Below, piece after piece: positions 53,974 through 62,360 of a stretch of DNA of 64,000 nucleotides. The stretch comes from VBAU01 sp036005185 (GTDB taxonomy: Bacteria > Bacteroidota > Bacteroidia > Chitinophagales > Chitinophagaceae), in contig DASYQS010000024.1 in the NCBI GenBank assembly GCA_036005185.1, positions 124,001-188,000 on the forward strand. The letters run 5' to 3'. Position 1 is the stretch's first letter. Each line of letters starts with the position of its first letter. The notes beneath the pieces were generated by a model, which saw only the letters and a program-made list of their open reading frames with translations, ran no database searches and was not told the origin of the DNA. Position numbers and translations under genes: made by a program.

Positions 53974-55074
53974 TTATGAGTTAAGGAATTCAGCTAATAA
54001 ACGGTGAAAATGATGTGTCCCTTTTTCTCTTGTTACTGAATACCGGCCATGTTTATAAAATCTTGAACGCACACCTTCTTGTACTTTCTGAACGATTTCC
54101 TCATCTTCCAATTCTACTTTGTCAAGATCACCGCCGGCGCCGTTATTTCTTTTTTCGTCCTTCCACACATAGCTCAGAAAAACAACTTTTGTTTTACCAA
54201 CTGCTAAAGGTTGCACCAGATTTACGGAAAGGCCCCATGGATAAAAATTAAACATCATGTTAGGGAATATCCAAAAATAATAGGCAGCTACATTTTTCCC
54301 ATGATCAGGTGATGAGGGAGGAAGATCAAAACAATCTTCACCCGTTTTGCTAATGCCTATCTGTAAACATGAAAATGGAAAAAATAATTCTGTTTCGTAA
54401 TCCCCATAATCGATCAGCGCATTTAAGCCGGCATGTATAAATGGGATATGAAATCCTTCCAAATAATTTTCACAATACAAAGCCCAATTTGCATCAACAA
54501 CATATTCTTTGGAAAGATCGGGGCGAAAATGAAAATCATTTAATGGCATCCACTCTACTCTTGCGATCATATCTTTAAAAAAATCCTGTGCAGGAAATTT
54601 TAAATCTAGCGAAGTAAACAACCAGTTGCTCCATTGGAATAACGGTAATTCACGAAGATCATCATTAGCCGAAGGGAAATTTTCCACTTCCTTAAACTCG
54701 GGCATGGATTTGAATTTACCACTCAAATGAAATAAACGACCGTGGTATTTACAGCGAAGATTAGACGTCTTGCATGGCTCATAAATCAAAAGGTTACCGC
54801 GGTGTGTGCACACATTCGAAAGGCAACGCAGTTCACCGCTTTCATCTTTAGTCAGCAGCAACGGCTCATTTAAATAATTTTCCAGCAAACTAAAAGGGTA
54901 GCAACTTCCATTTTCACTTACTTGGTTTATATCTCCAATAAACTGCCAGCACTTCGAAAAAATCTTTTCTTTCATTTCTTCAAATACTTCTGGTGAAGTG
55001 TAAACAGTTTTATTAATGGTACTGGCTTTGGCAATATCAGGATCAACAAAAAATTGAGGCATATTTGCAGTCAT
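53974..55074 (-). CDS. Rieske-type aromatic ring-hydroxylating oxygenase, alpha subunit
   Basis: A 366-aa protein. The Rieske 2Fe-2S ligands are CTHRGN and CKYHGRLF; the non-haem iron site region is CENYLEGFHIPFIHAGLNAL (the two histidines of the facial triad). The C-terminal part has MMFNFYPWGLSVNLVQPLA. Proteins of this type act on aromatic acids, or on betaine or carnitine-like substrates. There is no beta subunit or reductase gene adjacent, so it probably works as a homo-oligomer with a reductase encoded elsewhere. Confidence 0.9.
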   Translation of the reverse strand: MTANMPQFFVDPDIAKASTINKTVYTSPEVFEEMKEKIFSKCWQFIGDINQVSENGSCYPFSLLENYLNEPLLLTKDESGELRCLSNVCTHRGNLLIYEPCKTSNLRCKYHGRLFHLSGKFKSMPEFKEVENFPSANDDLRELPLFQWSNWLFTSLDLKFPAQDFFKDMIARVEWMPLNDFHFRPDLSKEYVVDANWALYCENYLEGFHIPFIHAGLNALIDYGDYETELFFPFSCLQIGISKTGEDCFDLPPSSPDHGKNVAAYYFWIFPNMMFNFYPWGLSVNLVQPLAVGKTKVVFLSYVWKDEKRNNGAGGDLDKVELEDEEIVQKVQEGVRSRFYKHGRYSVTREKGTHHFHRLLAEFLNS

Positions 55075-55121
55075 TATTAACGAGCTGTAAAATAAGAACG
55101 GTTAGAATACAATTGAAGTTT

Positions 55122-55157
55122 AAAAAAAATCCCGCTCTTTGGCAAGTGAGAGCGGGA
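55122..55157 (-). terminator. Terminator of the membrane protein gene at 55179
   Basis: TCCCGCTCT and AGAGCGGGA pair around TTGGCAAGTG; an A run on the plus strand gives the T tail leftward. Confidence 0.85.
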
Positions 55158-55178
55158 CGCAAATAAAGTTTTCATGAA

Positions 55179-55613
55179 TCAGGCAGCAGCAACCGTTTTT
55201 TTACTCATTCCCATAACCCAACCTACTGCGGCACCGGTAATGGCCGACATAACTGCAAAAGCAGCAACATCAGCAGCGAGCCCTTTTAATGACGTTATTA
55301 TTGTAGAAATTCCATACATGGTGAGATCAAAACTGAGACATACTAATAATCCCACAATAAAACCTACGCCGGCCCCTGCCCCTGCTGATGCAGCATTGGA
55401 TTTACCAATGACATAAGCCAAAAGAAAGCCTCCGGCAACCTGTCCTAAAATTAGTGCCCACCAGATTGTGTCGGCATCTGCCCGCATTGTACCAGGAGCA
55501 GACATGTTGTTTGCCATAAAATCTTTTAGTAACATGCCGTAGACAAGCCAACCAAGGAGAAAATAAACAATACCGCCGACGATGCCGCCAACGATGAATT
55601 TCTGTGAATTCAT
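55179..55613 (-). CDS. Hypothetical membrane protein, DUF1761-like
   Basis: A 144-aa protein with four transmembrane helices: FIVGGIVGGIVYFLLGWLVY G, IWWALILGQVAGGFLLAYVI, GAGVGFIVGLLVCLSFDLTM and FAVMSAITGAAVGWVMGM. The arrangement and glycine-rich helices resemble DUF1761 proteins. It is monocistronic with its own terminator. Function unknown. Confidence 0.78.
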   Translation of the reverse strand: MNSQKFIVGGIVGGIVYFLLGWLVYGMLLKDFMANNMSAPGTMRADADTIWWALILGQVAGGFLLAYVIGKSNAASAGAGAGVGFIVGLLVCLSFDLTMYGISTIITSLKGLAADVAAFAVMSAITGAAVGWVMGMSKKTVAAA

Positions 55614-55763
55614 AATAGTTGATTTTGGTTAAAAAATGTTTTGGCCATTGAATATACTTACTTATTCACCGTTTTTGAAATAAAGTAATAAACAGAATGT
55701 GCTTAGAGGTACTAAGTGGCGCATTATAATTATTGAAATGCCGGGTTTAATAAAGATTGTTCC

Positions 55764-55799
55764 AAAAAAAATCCCGCTTCGGTTGAAGCGGGATTTTTT
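55764..55799. terminator. Bidirectional intrinsic terminator
   Basis: AAAAAAAATCCCGCTTC-GGTT-GAAGCGGGATTTTTT is a perfect stem with A and T runs on both sides. It separates groESL from the membrane protein gene. Confidence 0.85.
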
Positions 55800-55940
55800 A
55801 GAAAATTGCATAAGGATGATCAAACCAATCATTGTCATCCTTTCCTCGGTATTTTTTGAACCATCGCCTTATTTTTTTAATTAACTCATTGAAACGAACA
55901 GAAAGACAAGTTTTCATAACTATTCATTTTTATAGGTTAA

Positions 55941-56023
55941 CAAATAAGTCAGTAGTCATAAAGGTCAAATGGGTCAAATAGAATTTCATAATCTATATGA
56001 CCCATATGACTTATTTGACTTGG
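55941..56023 (-). terminator. Long 3' hairpin after groEL
   Basis: AAATAAGTCA pairs with TGACTTATTT and ATGGGTCAAATAG with CTATATGACCCAT (one bulge), giving a long stem right after the groEL stop. It may protect or terminate the groESL mRNA. Confidence 0.5.
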
Positions 56024-56027
56024 GTTT

Positions 56028-57662
56028 TTAGTAATCCATTCCGCCCATGCCTGGTCCACCAGCCGGCATGTGAGGTTCTTCTTTCTTTGGTTTGTCAGCA
56101 ACTACACATTCGGTAGTCAATAACATACCTGCAATAGAAGCTGCATTTTCCAAAGCAATACGTGTAACTTTTGTTGGATCAATTACACCAGCTTTGAAAA
56201 GATTTTCATATACTTCCGTGCGGGCATTAAAACCGTAATCAGCTTTTCCCTCTTTTACTTTTTGTACAACGATGGAACCTTCAATACCACTGTTGACAAC
56301 AATCTGGCGAATAGGTTCTTCCAATGCTCTTTTTACAATAGCAATACCTGTCGTTTCATCTTCATTAGCGCCTTTCAGCTTCTCCAATGATTCCACCGCA
56401 CGGATGAATGCCACACCACCACCGGGAACAATACCTTCTTCCACAGCAGCCCTTGTTGCATGCAGAGCATCATCTACACGGTCTTTCTTTTCTTTCATCT
56501 CTATTTCAGTGGCTGCACCTATATTCAAAACGGCAACACCACCACTCAATTTTGCCAGACGCTCTTGTAATTTTTCTTTATCGTAATCAGAAGTAGTTGT
56601 ATCGATTTGTGCTTTTATCTGGTTTACACGGGCTGTAATATCTTCTTTCTTTCCTTTGCCACCTACAATAGTAGTATTGTCTTTATCAATCACTACTCTT
56701 TCAGCACGGCCAAGGTAAGAAAGATCAGCATTCTCCAGTTTGTATCCCTGCTCTTCGCTCACTACAATGCCTTTTGTCAAAATAGCAATATCCTGAAGCA
56801 TTTCTTTACGGCGGTCGCCAAAGCCCGGAGCTTTTACTGCAGCCACTTTAATAGTACCACGTAATTTGTTTACTACTAATGTTGCTAGTGCCTCACCTTC
56901 CAGATCTTCAGAAATAATGAGCAACTGTGCACTTTGCTGAGCTACTTTTTCAAGAATATGAAGTATGTCCTTCATGTTGCTGATCTTTTTATCATAGATC
57001 AGGATGTAGGGTTTATCAAGCTCTGCTTCCATTTTTTCGCTATTGGTAACGAAGTAAGCAGAAATATAACCACGATCAAATTGCATACCTTCTACTATTT
57101 CAATTCCGGTTTCTGTACCCTTGGCTTCCTCAACGGTTATCACACCATCTTTGCCAACCTTACCAAATGCTTCAGCTATCAGTTTTCCAATATTTTCATC
57201 GTTATTAGCAGAAATAGCAGCTACTTGCTGAATTTTTTTGCTATCCGTACCCACAGCCTGGGATTGTCCTGCGAGGTGCTCAACAACCTTCACTACAGCT
57301 TTTTCAATACCTCTTTTCAAATCCATTGGGTTAGCGCCGGCCGCCACATTTTTCAAACCTTCGCTGATGATAGATTGTGCAAGAACTGTAGCCGTTGTTG
57401 TACCATCACCTGCGATATCAGCGGTTTTTGATGCAACTTCTTTCAGCATTTGTGCTCCCATGTTTTCAATGGGGTCCTCTAGCTCAATTTCCTTTGCTAC
57501 TGTTACGCCATCTTTCGTAATACCAGGAGCGCCAAATTTCTTTTCAAGAACCACATTGCGGCCTTTTGGACCAAGTGTCACTCTTACCGCATTAGCGAGG
57601 ATATCAACACCCCTTTTCATTTTATTTCTTGCTTCTATGTCGAAGAAGAGTTGTTTTGCCAT
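56028..57662 (-). CDS. groL: Chaperonin GroEL
   Basis: A 544-aa Hsp60 of normal length. It starts MAKQLFFDIEARNKMKRGVD, includes the ATP-site motif AGDGTTTATVLAQ and ends with the GGM-type tail GGPGMGGMDY. It forms the 14-mer folding chamber with GroES, encoded upstream on the same strand. All expected domains are intact. Confidence 0.98.
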   Translation of the reverse strand: MAKQLFFDIEARNKMKRGVDILANAVRVTLGPKGRNVVLEKKFGAPGITKDGVTVAKEIELEDPIENMGAQMLKEVASKTADIAGDGTTTATVLAQSIISEGLKNVAAGANPMDLKRGIEKAVVKVVEHLAGQSQAVGTDSKKIQQVAAISANNDENIGKLIAEAFGKVGKDGVITVEEAKGTETGIEIVEGMQFDRGYISAYFVTNSEKMEAELDKPYILIYDKKISNMKDILHILEKVAQQSAQLLIISEDLEGEALATLVVNKLRGTIKVAAVKAPGFGDRRKEMLQDIAILTKGIVVSEEQGYKLENADLSYLGRAERVVIDKDNTTIVGGKGKKEDITARVNQIKAQIDTTTSDYDKEKLQERLAKLSGGVAVLNIGAATEIEMKEKKDRVDDALHATRAAVEEGIVPGGGVAFIRAVESLEKLKGANEDETTGIAIVKRALEEPIRQIVVNSGIEGSIVVQKVKEGKADYGFNARTEVYENLFKAGVIDPTKVTRIALENAASIAGMLLTTECVVADKPKKEEPHMPAGGPGMGGMDY

Positions 57663-57729
57663 AACTTAATAATTTTAGTTTGAAGATTTTTGTTTTTGTT
57701 CTCAACCGAATATTTCTATTTTACTTTAG

Positions 57730-57749
57730 TTGCGTCGCACTCTTGTGCG
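57730..57749. repeat. TTGCGTCGCAC word in the groES-groEL spacer
   Basis: TTGCGTCGCACTCTTGTGCG contains a CGCAC-TCTT-GTGCG hairpin. Related copies are at 7600, 38427 and, inverted, at 62461-62478. Confidence 0.6.
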
Positions 57750-57790
57750 TTCTTTTCGTTACTGAGCTTTCGATTTAAGCTCGCAGTTGT

Positions 57791-58072
57791 TTATACTATT
57801 GCCAGTATATCACTTTCTCTCATAATCAGGTAATCCTCGCCTTCGATCTGAATCTCCGTTCCGGAATATTTTCCGTAAAGGACTGTATTTCCTGGCTTTA
57901 CTGTTACTGGTTCATCTTTTTTGCCTGGTCCGGCAGCTATAACAGTACCGCGTTGAGGTTTTTCCTTTGCAGTATCAGGAATAATAATACCGCCTGCTGT
58001 CTTTTCTTCAGCAGCAGCCGGTTTCACGATCACCCTGTCATGAAGCGGGGTAACATTTAACTTCTTAGCCAT
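57791..58072 (-). CDS. groS: Co-chaperonin GroES
   Basis: A 93-aa protein starting at the ATG at 58072 (MAKKLNVTPLHDRVIVKPAA). The mobile loop is AAEEKTAGGIIIPDTAKEKP, and GTVIAAGPGK and YLIMRESDILAIV complete the barrel. The longer frame adds 20 upstream codons with no conservation. The 128-bp spacer to groEL holds a repeat but no terminator. Confidence 0.97.
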   Translation of the reverse strand: MAKKLNVTPLHDRVIVKPAAAEEKTAGGIIIPDTAKEKPQRGTVIAAGPGKKDEPVTVKPGNTVLYGKYSGTEIQIEGEDYLIMRESDILAIV

Positions 58073-58129
58073 AGTTGTATTGATTTTTGAGATTTTAAGA
58101 ATGAAAAACCATTTTTTGGTTTGGGACGG

Positions 58130-58137
58130 CAAAGTTA
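58130..58137 (-). promoter_or_regulatory. -7 promoter box of groES-groEL
   Basis: TAACTTTG on the minus strand, 57 bp before the groES ATG. No CIRCE-type inverted repeat is visible around it. Confidence 0.6.
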
Positions 58138-58332
58138 GGCTAATTATGTGCCACTTGGAGCCTACATGAAAAATTTTCAGAAAGATGGATGATTATTATT
58201 TGTTATTGGCCCTGGCCAGGAAATTTTTTCAATTATTGATGTCATTTTTTCACTGATAATTGAATGGTACGGGATTTAGGAAGCCTTTTTTGGCGATTTT
58301 TCTTTTTATAAACCTTCAAACCGTCCAAGATT

Positions 58333-58530
58333 ATGAAAAAGGAAAGTCTTGAAAAACTGACATTAGCTGAATTATGCGACCTCTTGTTCGAAAACACGAT
58401 CATTTTATTGGAATCAATGGACAAAAGGACTGATGGAGTTACCCTACGTGACCAAAAAAAGCAAGTTGAGCTCATACAGGAAATGATCCGTAAAAAAAGA
58501 GCTGCAGGTAAAGAAGCTGGTCCATTATGA
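58333..58530 (+). CDS. Small conserved-type hypothetical protein
   Basis: A 65-aa charged helical protein (MKKESLEKLTLAELCDLLFE ... KKRAAGKEAGPL). Its length and sequence style match small Bacteroidota proteins of unknown function. It overlaps the aroC stop by 6 bp in convergent orientation. The 196-bp space to the groES promoter box shows nothing else. Confidence 0.6.
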   Translation: MKKESLEKLTLAELCDLLFENTIILLESMDKRTDGVTLRDQKKQVELIQEMIRKKRAAGKEAGPL

Positions 58531-60006
58531 GATTATTCTTGATATTTTCTGTTCCAACATCATAAGGTCAGCTAAAACAATAGCAGTTACAGCTTCGAGA
58601 ATTACGGGTACCCTTAAAGCGATGCAAAGATCATGACGCCCTTTTACTGAAACATTTTCAATCTTACCTGTTTCCCAATTCAACGTATTTTGTTCTTTAG
58701 GTGTAGATGAAGTTGGTTTGATGACTATACGGAAAACAAGCTCATTTCCATTGGTGAGACCGCCTACGATACCACCTGCATGGTTAGTTCTTGTTTTTCC
58801 TTCCATATTCTCGATTGCATCGTTATGTTCGCTGCCAAACATTCGGGCCGCAGCAAAGCCAGTCCCAAATTCTATCCCTCTCACGGCGGGAATAGCAAAT
58901 ACAATATGACTAAGCAGGGATTCAGCAGAATCAAAAAAAGGCTCACCTAATCCTATAGGCAATCCACTGACCCGGCATTCAATAATACCCCCAATAGAAT
59001 CTTTTTCATCGATGGCTTTTTGGAGTCCTTTTTCCAAATCGGTTTCTCCACCAATTTCTAGAATTGAAGAAGTTATTCTTATAGGAGGGAAGACCTCACC
59101 CTCCGACTCCCTCTCCAAAGGAGAGGGAGAGCTAGTCTCCGATTTTAGAAGTTTTCCTATTTCTCCCAGTACCCAATCCAATTTTTGCAATACGTCCTCG
59201 TTAGTAAACCTTATTAACCTGTAGCCATTTTTTTGTAACGTTTTGGTTCTGAAGTCGTCTAATTTCTTCTGATCTTCTTCATTATGATAGCCACCATCAA
59301 CCTCCACTACCAATTTTTGCTCTAAACAAACGAAGTCTGCAATATATCCCTCAATTGCATGCTGCCTTCTGAACTTTGAGTTTTTAATTTTTCGATTTCT
59401 CAATTCTTGCCATAAAAGCTCTTCAGCTTTTGTAGGATTTTGCCTGTTTTCTTTTGCATAATCTGAAACAAGTTTCCACTGTTCCGTTGTATTTGTAATG
59501 TAACCGGGGAGATCAGAGTGCTCGAAAACCCCTCTCCTTTGGAGAGGTGTTTGGGGTGAGGTTTGAGCATACTCTAAAACTTTCTTCGCAACCACCCCCG
59601 CCGCCACCAATGCCACTGTCAATCTTCCACTAAAGTGGCCGCTTCCCCGGTAATCTTCAAAGCCTGCAAATTTTTTATGAGCTACAAAATCGGCATGCCC
59701 AGGCCTGGGCACATCACGTTGCTTTTCATAATCACCACTTCTGATATTCTTATTTTCAAATAAAATAGTTATAGGTGCTCCTGTGGTCTTGTCATTAAAA
59801 ATTCCGCTTTTGAAAATGGGCAGATCTTCTTCTTGCCGCGGAGTTGTTCCTTTTTGTGTGCCGCCTTTTCTTTTTTCGAGATCAGGCAAAAAATCTTCAA
59901 CCGTTAATGGCATTCCGGCAGGACATCCATCTACTACAATCCCTACCGATTCGCCATGCGATTCACCAAAAATGGAAACACGAAATATGCGGCCAAAACT
60001 ATTCAT
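58525..60006 (-). CDS. aroC: Chorismate synthase with an in-frame inserted DUF559 nuclease domain
   Basis: A 493-aa protein, about 165 residues longer than expected. Chorismate synthase parts are intact on both sides. N-terminal: MNSFGRIFRVSIFGESHGES, RPGHADFVAHKKF, YRGSGHFSGRLTVALVAAGV VAKKVLE. C-terminal: SSILEIGGETDLEKGLQ, LPIGLGEPFFDSAESLL, NHAGGIVGG and KGRHDLCIA. Between them, residues about 149-304 are a complete DUF559 domain bounded by palindrome-encoded peptides. The break falls in a loop region where family members vary in length. The insertion keeps the frame, contains no ATG and no stop, so one fused polypeptide is made. Chorismate synthase (EPSP to chorismate, FMNH2-dependent) is needed for aromatic amino acids, so function is presumably kept. 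The start overlaps the aroA stop by 8 bp. Confidence 0.93.
   Translation of the reverse strand: MNSFGRIFRVSIFGESHGESVGIVVDGCPAGMPLTVEDFLPDLEKRKGGTQKGTTPRQEEDLPIFKSGIFNDKTTGAPITILFENKNIRSGDYEKQRDVPRPGHADFVAHKKFAGFEDYRGSGHFSGRLTVALVAAGVVAKKVLEYAQTSPQTPLQRRGVFEHSDLPGYITNTTEQWKLVSDYAKENRQNPTKAEELLWQELRNRKIKNSKFRRQHAIEGYIADFVCLEQKLVVEVDGGYHNEEDQKKLDDFRTKTLQKNGYRLIRFTNEDVLQKLDWVLGEIGKLLKSETSSPSPLERESEGEVFPPIRITSSILEIGGETDLEKGLQKAIDEKDSIGGIIECRVSGLPIGLGEPFFDSAESLLSHIVFAIPAVRGIEFGTGFAAARMFGSEHNDAIENMEGKTRTNHAGGIVGGLTNGNELVFRIVIKPTSSTPKEQNTLNWETGKIENVSVKGRHDLCIALRVPVILEAVTAIVLADLMMLEQKISRIIS
59094..59561 (-). mobile_element. DUF559 element with terminal inverted palindromes, inserted in aroC
   Basis: The 468 bp (156 codons exactly) begin CCTCACCCTCCGACTCCCTC and end with the inverted counterpart GTGTTTGGGGTGAGG. 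Each end also holds its own palindrome, CTCTCCAAAGGAGAG, so the element has nested symmetry. On the minus strand it encodes PQTPLQRRG, then a DUF559 domain: NPTKAEELLWQELRNRKIKN, KFRRQHAIEGYIADFVCLEQ, KLVVEVDGGYH and NGYRLIRFTNEDVLQKLDWV. The last end-encoded peptide is SSPSPLERESEGE. Putative PD-(D/E)XK catalytic residues are Asp224, Glu235 and Asp237 of the fusion. No obvious target duplication is seen. Confidence 0.8.
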
Positions 60007-61336
60007 GAAATTTGATCTTCGGGTTTAAAGATACATCAGCACCGAGTTTTTTGAGATCATCATAAAAATCGGGATAAGATTTTTTTACAGCATCTGCTTC
60101 CTCGATCTCTGTTTCTCCTGTCGCTTTTAATGCTGCAACTGCACAAGCCATGGCAATACGATGGTCATGATGTGAATGAACTTTTGCACCCTTCACAGTT
60201 TTACCTCCATGTATGATCATTGCATCATCATTTACTTCAATCACCACTCCCATTTTTCCAAACTCTTGCTGTAATGAAACTGCACGGTTACTTTCTTTAT
60301 GCGTTAATCTGTTTACTCCTTTAATTTTTGTTTCTCCATTGCAATATGCAGCTAGAGCAACAAGCGGAGGAAAAAGATCAGGACAGTCGTTGGCATCAAA
60401 TTCAAATGACTTCATTTCAGCAGGGCGAATTTTTATTCCTTTCGCTTCTATGGCAAAGTTGGCATTGGCTTTACTCAATGCTCCCATCACGGCTTTATCA
60501 GCTTGGGTTGACATCATATCCAAACCATGTATTGTAATGGGCCCTGCAATCGCGCCAGCTACTAATAAAAATGCTCCCCCGCTCCAATCGCCTTCAACAG
60601 TATAAAGCCCCCCAACCCCCGAAGGGGGAGTTTGTGAAGAGTCATTGTGAAATATAAATTCCTCATAGTTCAGGTTCTCGGGCACATTTAGTCCAAATTG
60701 TTTCATTACATCTAATGTCAAATCGATATAAGGTTTGCTTTTTAAATCACGAACTCTTATTGAAACTTTCGAATTGTCTGAGTCTCCAAAAGCCCCTCCT
60801 TCGGAGGGGTTTGGGGAGGCCGCATAAGACATTAATAGGCCAGTTAAAAATTGGGAGCTCAATGACCCATCAATTTCAATATTCTGAGGCTTCAACGGCC
60901 CCTTTACTTTTATAGGAAGCTTGCCATTATTTGATCGAACTTCCACCCCAAGCTGCGGAAGTATCTCATCAAAAAAATCCATAGGCCGATTTAACAAGCT
61001 ACCACCGCCGTTAATAGTAATTTTCTTTTCACTTAAAGCTACAATGGGTGTAAACATACGGATACTTAAACCGCTTTCTCCACAATTGATCTCATCTGAA
61101 ATTGGAACGATACCATTGCTTTTCACAATTACCTCCGCCCCATTTATTTCAATCTTAGCACCGAGTCTTTGAATAATATCAAGAGCCGCTTTATCATCGT
61201 TGCTATGACCAGGATTTTTAAGAATACTTGTTCCATTACATAACAAAGCAGCGGCACAGGCCCTTTGCATCGAGCTTTTGGAAGCCGGCGCTTGAATAAC
61301 TCCTGATAAATTTGATGGTTGAATAATTGCAATCAT
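59999..61336 (-). CDS. aroA: 3-phosphoshikimate 1-carboxyvinyltransferase with two palindrome-encoded insertions
   Basis: A 445-aa EPSP synthase. It keeps QAPASKSSMQRACAAALL, GESGLSIRMFTPIVALSE, GSLSSQFLTGLLMSYAA, SKPYIDLTLDVMKQFG, VEGDWSGGAFLLVAGAIAG, DCPDLFPPLVALAAY and HDHRIAMA. Two short stretches do not belong to the family: SPNPSEGGAFGDSDNS at residues 174-189 and SQTPPSGVGG at about 234-243. Each is the translation of a GC-rich palindrome. Both lie in loops (before VSIRVRDLKSKPY and before YTVEGDW) where gaps are tolerated in the family. The enzyme joins shikimate-3-phosphate and PEP. It overlaps aroC by 8 bp and abuts aroB. Confidence 0.95.
   Translation of the reverse strand: MIAIIQPSNLSGVIQAPASKSSMQRACAAALLCNGTSILKNPGHSNDDKAALDIIQRLGAKIEINGAEVIVKSNGIVPISDEINCGESGLSIRMFTPIVALSEKKITINGGGSLLNRPMDFFDEILPQLGVEVRSNNGKLPIKVKGPLKPQNIEIDGSLSSQFLTGLLMSYAASPNPSEGGAFGDSDNSKVSIRVRDLKSKPYIDLTLDVMKQFGLNVPENLNYEEFIFHNDSSQTPPSGVGGLYTVEGDWSGGAFLLVAGAIAGPITIHGLDMMSTQADKAVMGALSKANANFAIEAKGIKIRPAEMKSFEFDANDCPDLFPPLVALAAYCNGETKIKGVNRLTHKESNRAVSLQQEFGKMGVVIEVNDDAMIIHGGKTVKGAKVHSHHDHRIAMACAVAALKATGETEIEEADAVKKSYPDFYDDLKKLGADVSLNPKIKFHE
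60604..60634. repeat. In-frame palindromic repeat in aroA (second site)
   Basis: CCCCCGAAGGGGG core (60616-60628) with an asymmetric AAGCCCCCCAA arm. It encodes TPPSGVGGL on the minus strand. It is inverted relative to the copy at 60788-60823. Confidence 0.8.
60788..60823. repeat. In-frame palindromic repeat in aroA (first site)
   Basis: CCCCTCCTTCGGAGGGG core (60793-60809) plus a TTTGGGGAGG arm. It encodes ASPNPSEGGAFG on the minus strand. Its closest relative here is 62361-62385, just upstream of aroB. Confidence 0.85.
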
Positions 61337-62356
61337 TTATAAATCCCGAATGATTTTTTCTAATTGATTGATTGAAATTTGTTTTACGATTCCTTTTCCA
61401 ATCTTTTCTAACAAAACATAATTCATTTCCTTTCTTTCTCTCTTTTTATCCATCTTCAGCACAGTAAAAACTTTCTGCTTGTCAAACTTGGCGTATGTGG
61501 GCAAGCCATATTTCTCTAACACTTCAACTACCCTGTTGGTTTCTTTGAACCCGGTCATTTGTTCTGAAATATGACAGGCATAGGTCATGCCGATGGAAAT
61601 AGCCTGGCCATGTGATAATTCATATTGATTTTCCAAAGCATGCCCCAAAGTATGGCCAAAGTTCAAAAGTCTTCTATCGCCTTTTTCAAACTCATCCTGC
61701 TGCACAACTTTTGTTTTTAAGACAACATTTCGCTTAACTAACTCGGTAATTAAATTCTTTTTGGCTTGATAAGTTTTAGGTGAATTTTTTTCCAACTCTC
61801 CGAACATGACTGCATCTTTAATGCAGGCGTGTTTAATGATCTCCGCAAAGCCATTTATCCATTCCGATTGCGGAAGAGTGCTTAAAAATATAAGATCATG
61901 CAGAATAAATGATGGCTGACGAATAGTGCCGACCAGGTTTTTATAAACACCCACATCAATCCCATTCTTACCACCAATAGAAGCATCAACCATTGACAGC
62001 AGCGTAGTAGGAATAAATCCAAAATTGATTCCCCGCATGTAAATGGAAGCTACATAACCTGTAATATCGGTAACAACGCCTCCGCCAACTCCAATCAATG
62101 TCGTTTTTCTGTCAGCCTGCATGTCAATAAGCTGCTCAATGACTGAATCTGCTGTCGGCTGTGCTTTATACTCTTCTCCGGGTTTAAGGATAATTACATT
62201 CCAGTTTTTGAATCGTTTTTGATGGTACTTGAAAATATTTTCATCAGTAATGATGATGGAGTTTTTTTGGTCAACAATTTCCTTCAGATGACTAAAGCCG
62301 TAAGCCAGATAATAATCGGTTGATGAATTGGAAAATTTGTATGTGAGTTTGTTCAT
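61337..62356 (-). CDS. aroB: 3-dehydroquinate synthase
   Basis: A 339-aa NAD+- and metal-dependent enzyme. It shows IITDENIFKYHQ, ILKPGEEYKAQPTADSVIEQ, LIGVGGGVVTDITGYVASIY MRG, TTLLSMVDASIGGKNGID, the metal-site region NGFAEIIKHACI and LLNFGHTLGHALE. It converts DAHP to 3-dehydroquinate, the second shikimate-pathway step. It directly abuts aroA. A palindrome begins 5 bp upstream of its ATG. Confidence 0.96.
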   Translation of the reverse strand: MNKLTYKFSNSSTDYYLAYGFSHLKEIVDQKNSIIITDENIFKYHQKRFKNWNVIILKPGEEYKAQPTADSVIEQLIDMQADRKTTLIGVGGGVVTDITGYVASIYMRGINFGFIPTTLLSMVDASIGGKNGIDVGVYKNLVGTIRQPSFILHDLIFLSTLPQSEWINGFAEIIKHACIKDAVMFGELEKNSPKTYQAKKNLITELVKRNVVLKTKVVQQDEFEKGDRRLLNFGHTLGHALENQYELSHGQAISIGMTYACHISEQMTGFKETNRVVEVLEKYGLPTYAKFDKQKVFTVLKMDKKRERKEMNYVLLEKIGKGIVKQISINQLEKIIRDL

Positions 62357-62360
62357 GTAC

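Larger units (their letters stand above)
55614..56027. other. Gene-free spacer downstream of groEL
   Basis: No credible ORF in 414 bp. It contains a strong bidirectional terminator (55764-55799) and, next to groEL, a long imperfect hairpin. Confidence 0.5.

Noticed and set aside
56272..57669. Several long plus-strand ORFs across groEL
   Set aside because: They are antisense shadows of a perfectly conserved groEL; their translations resemble no protein family.
58130..58175. Sigma-54-like TGGCAC upstream of groES
   Set aside because: The second half-site (TTGC at the right spacing) is missing, whereas a normal TAACTTTG box is present.
59094..59561. Intein in AroC
   Set aside because: The insertion has a nuclease domain but no splicing residues at either junction and no Hint-type motifs; both ends are palindromic DNA repeats.
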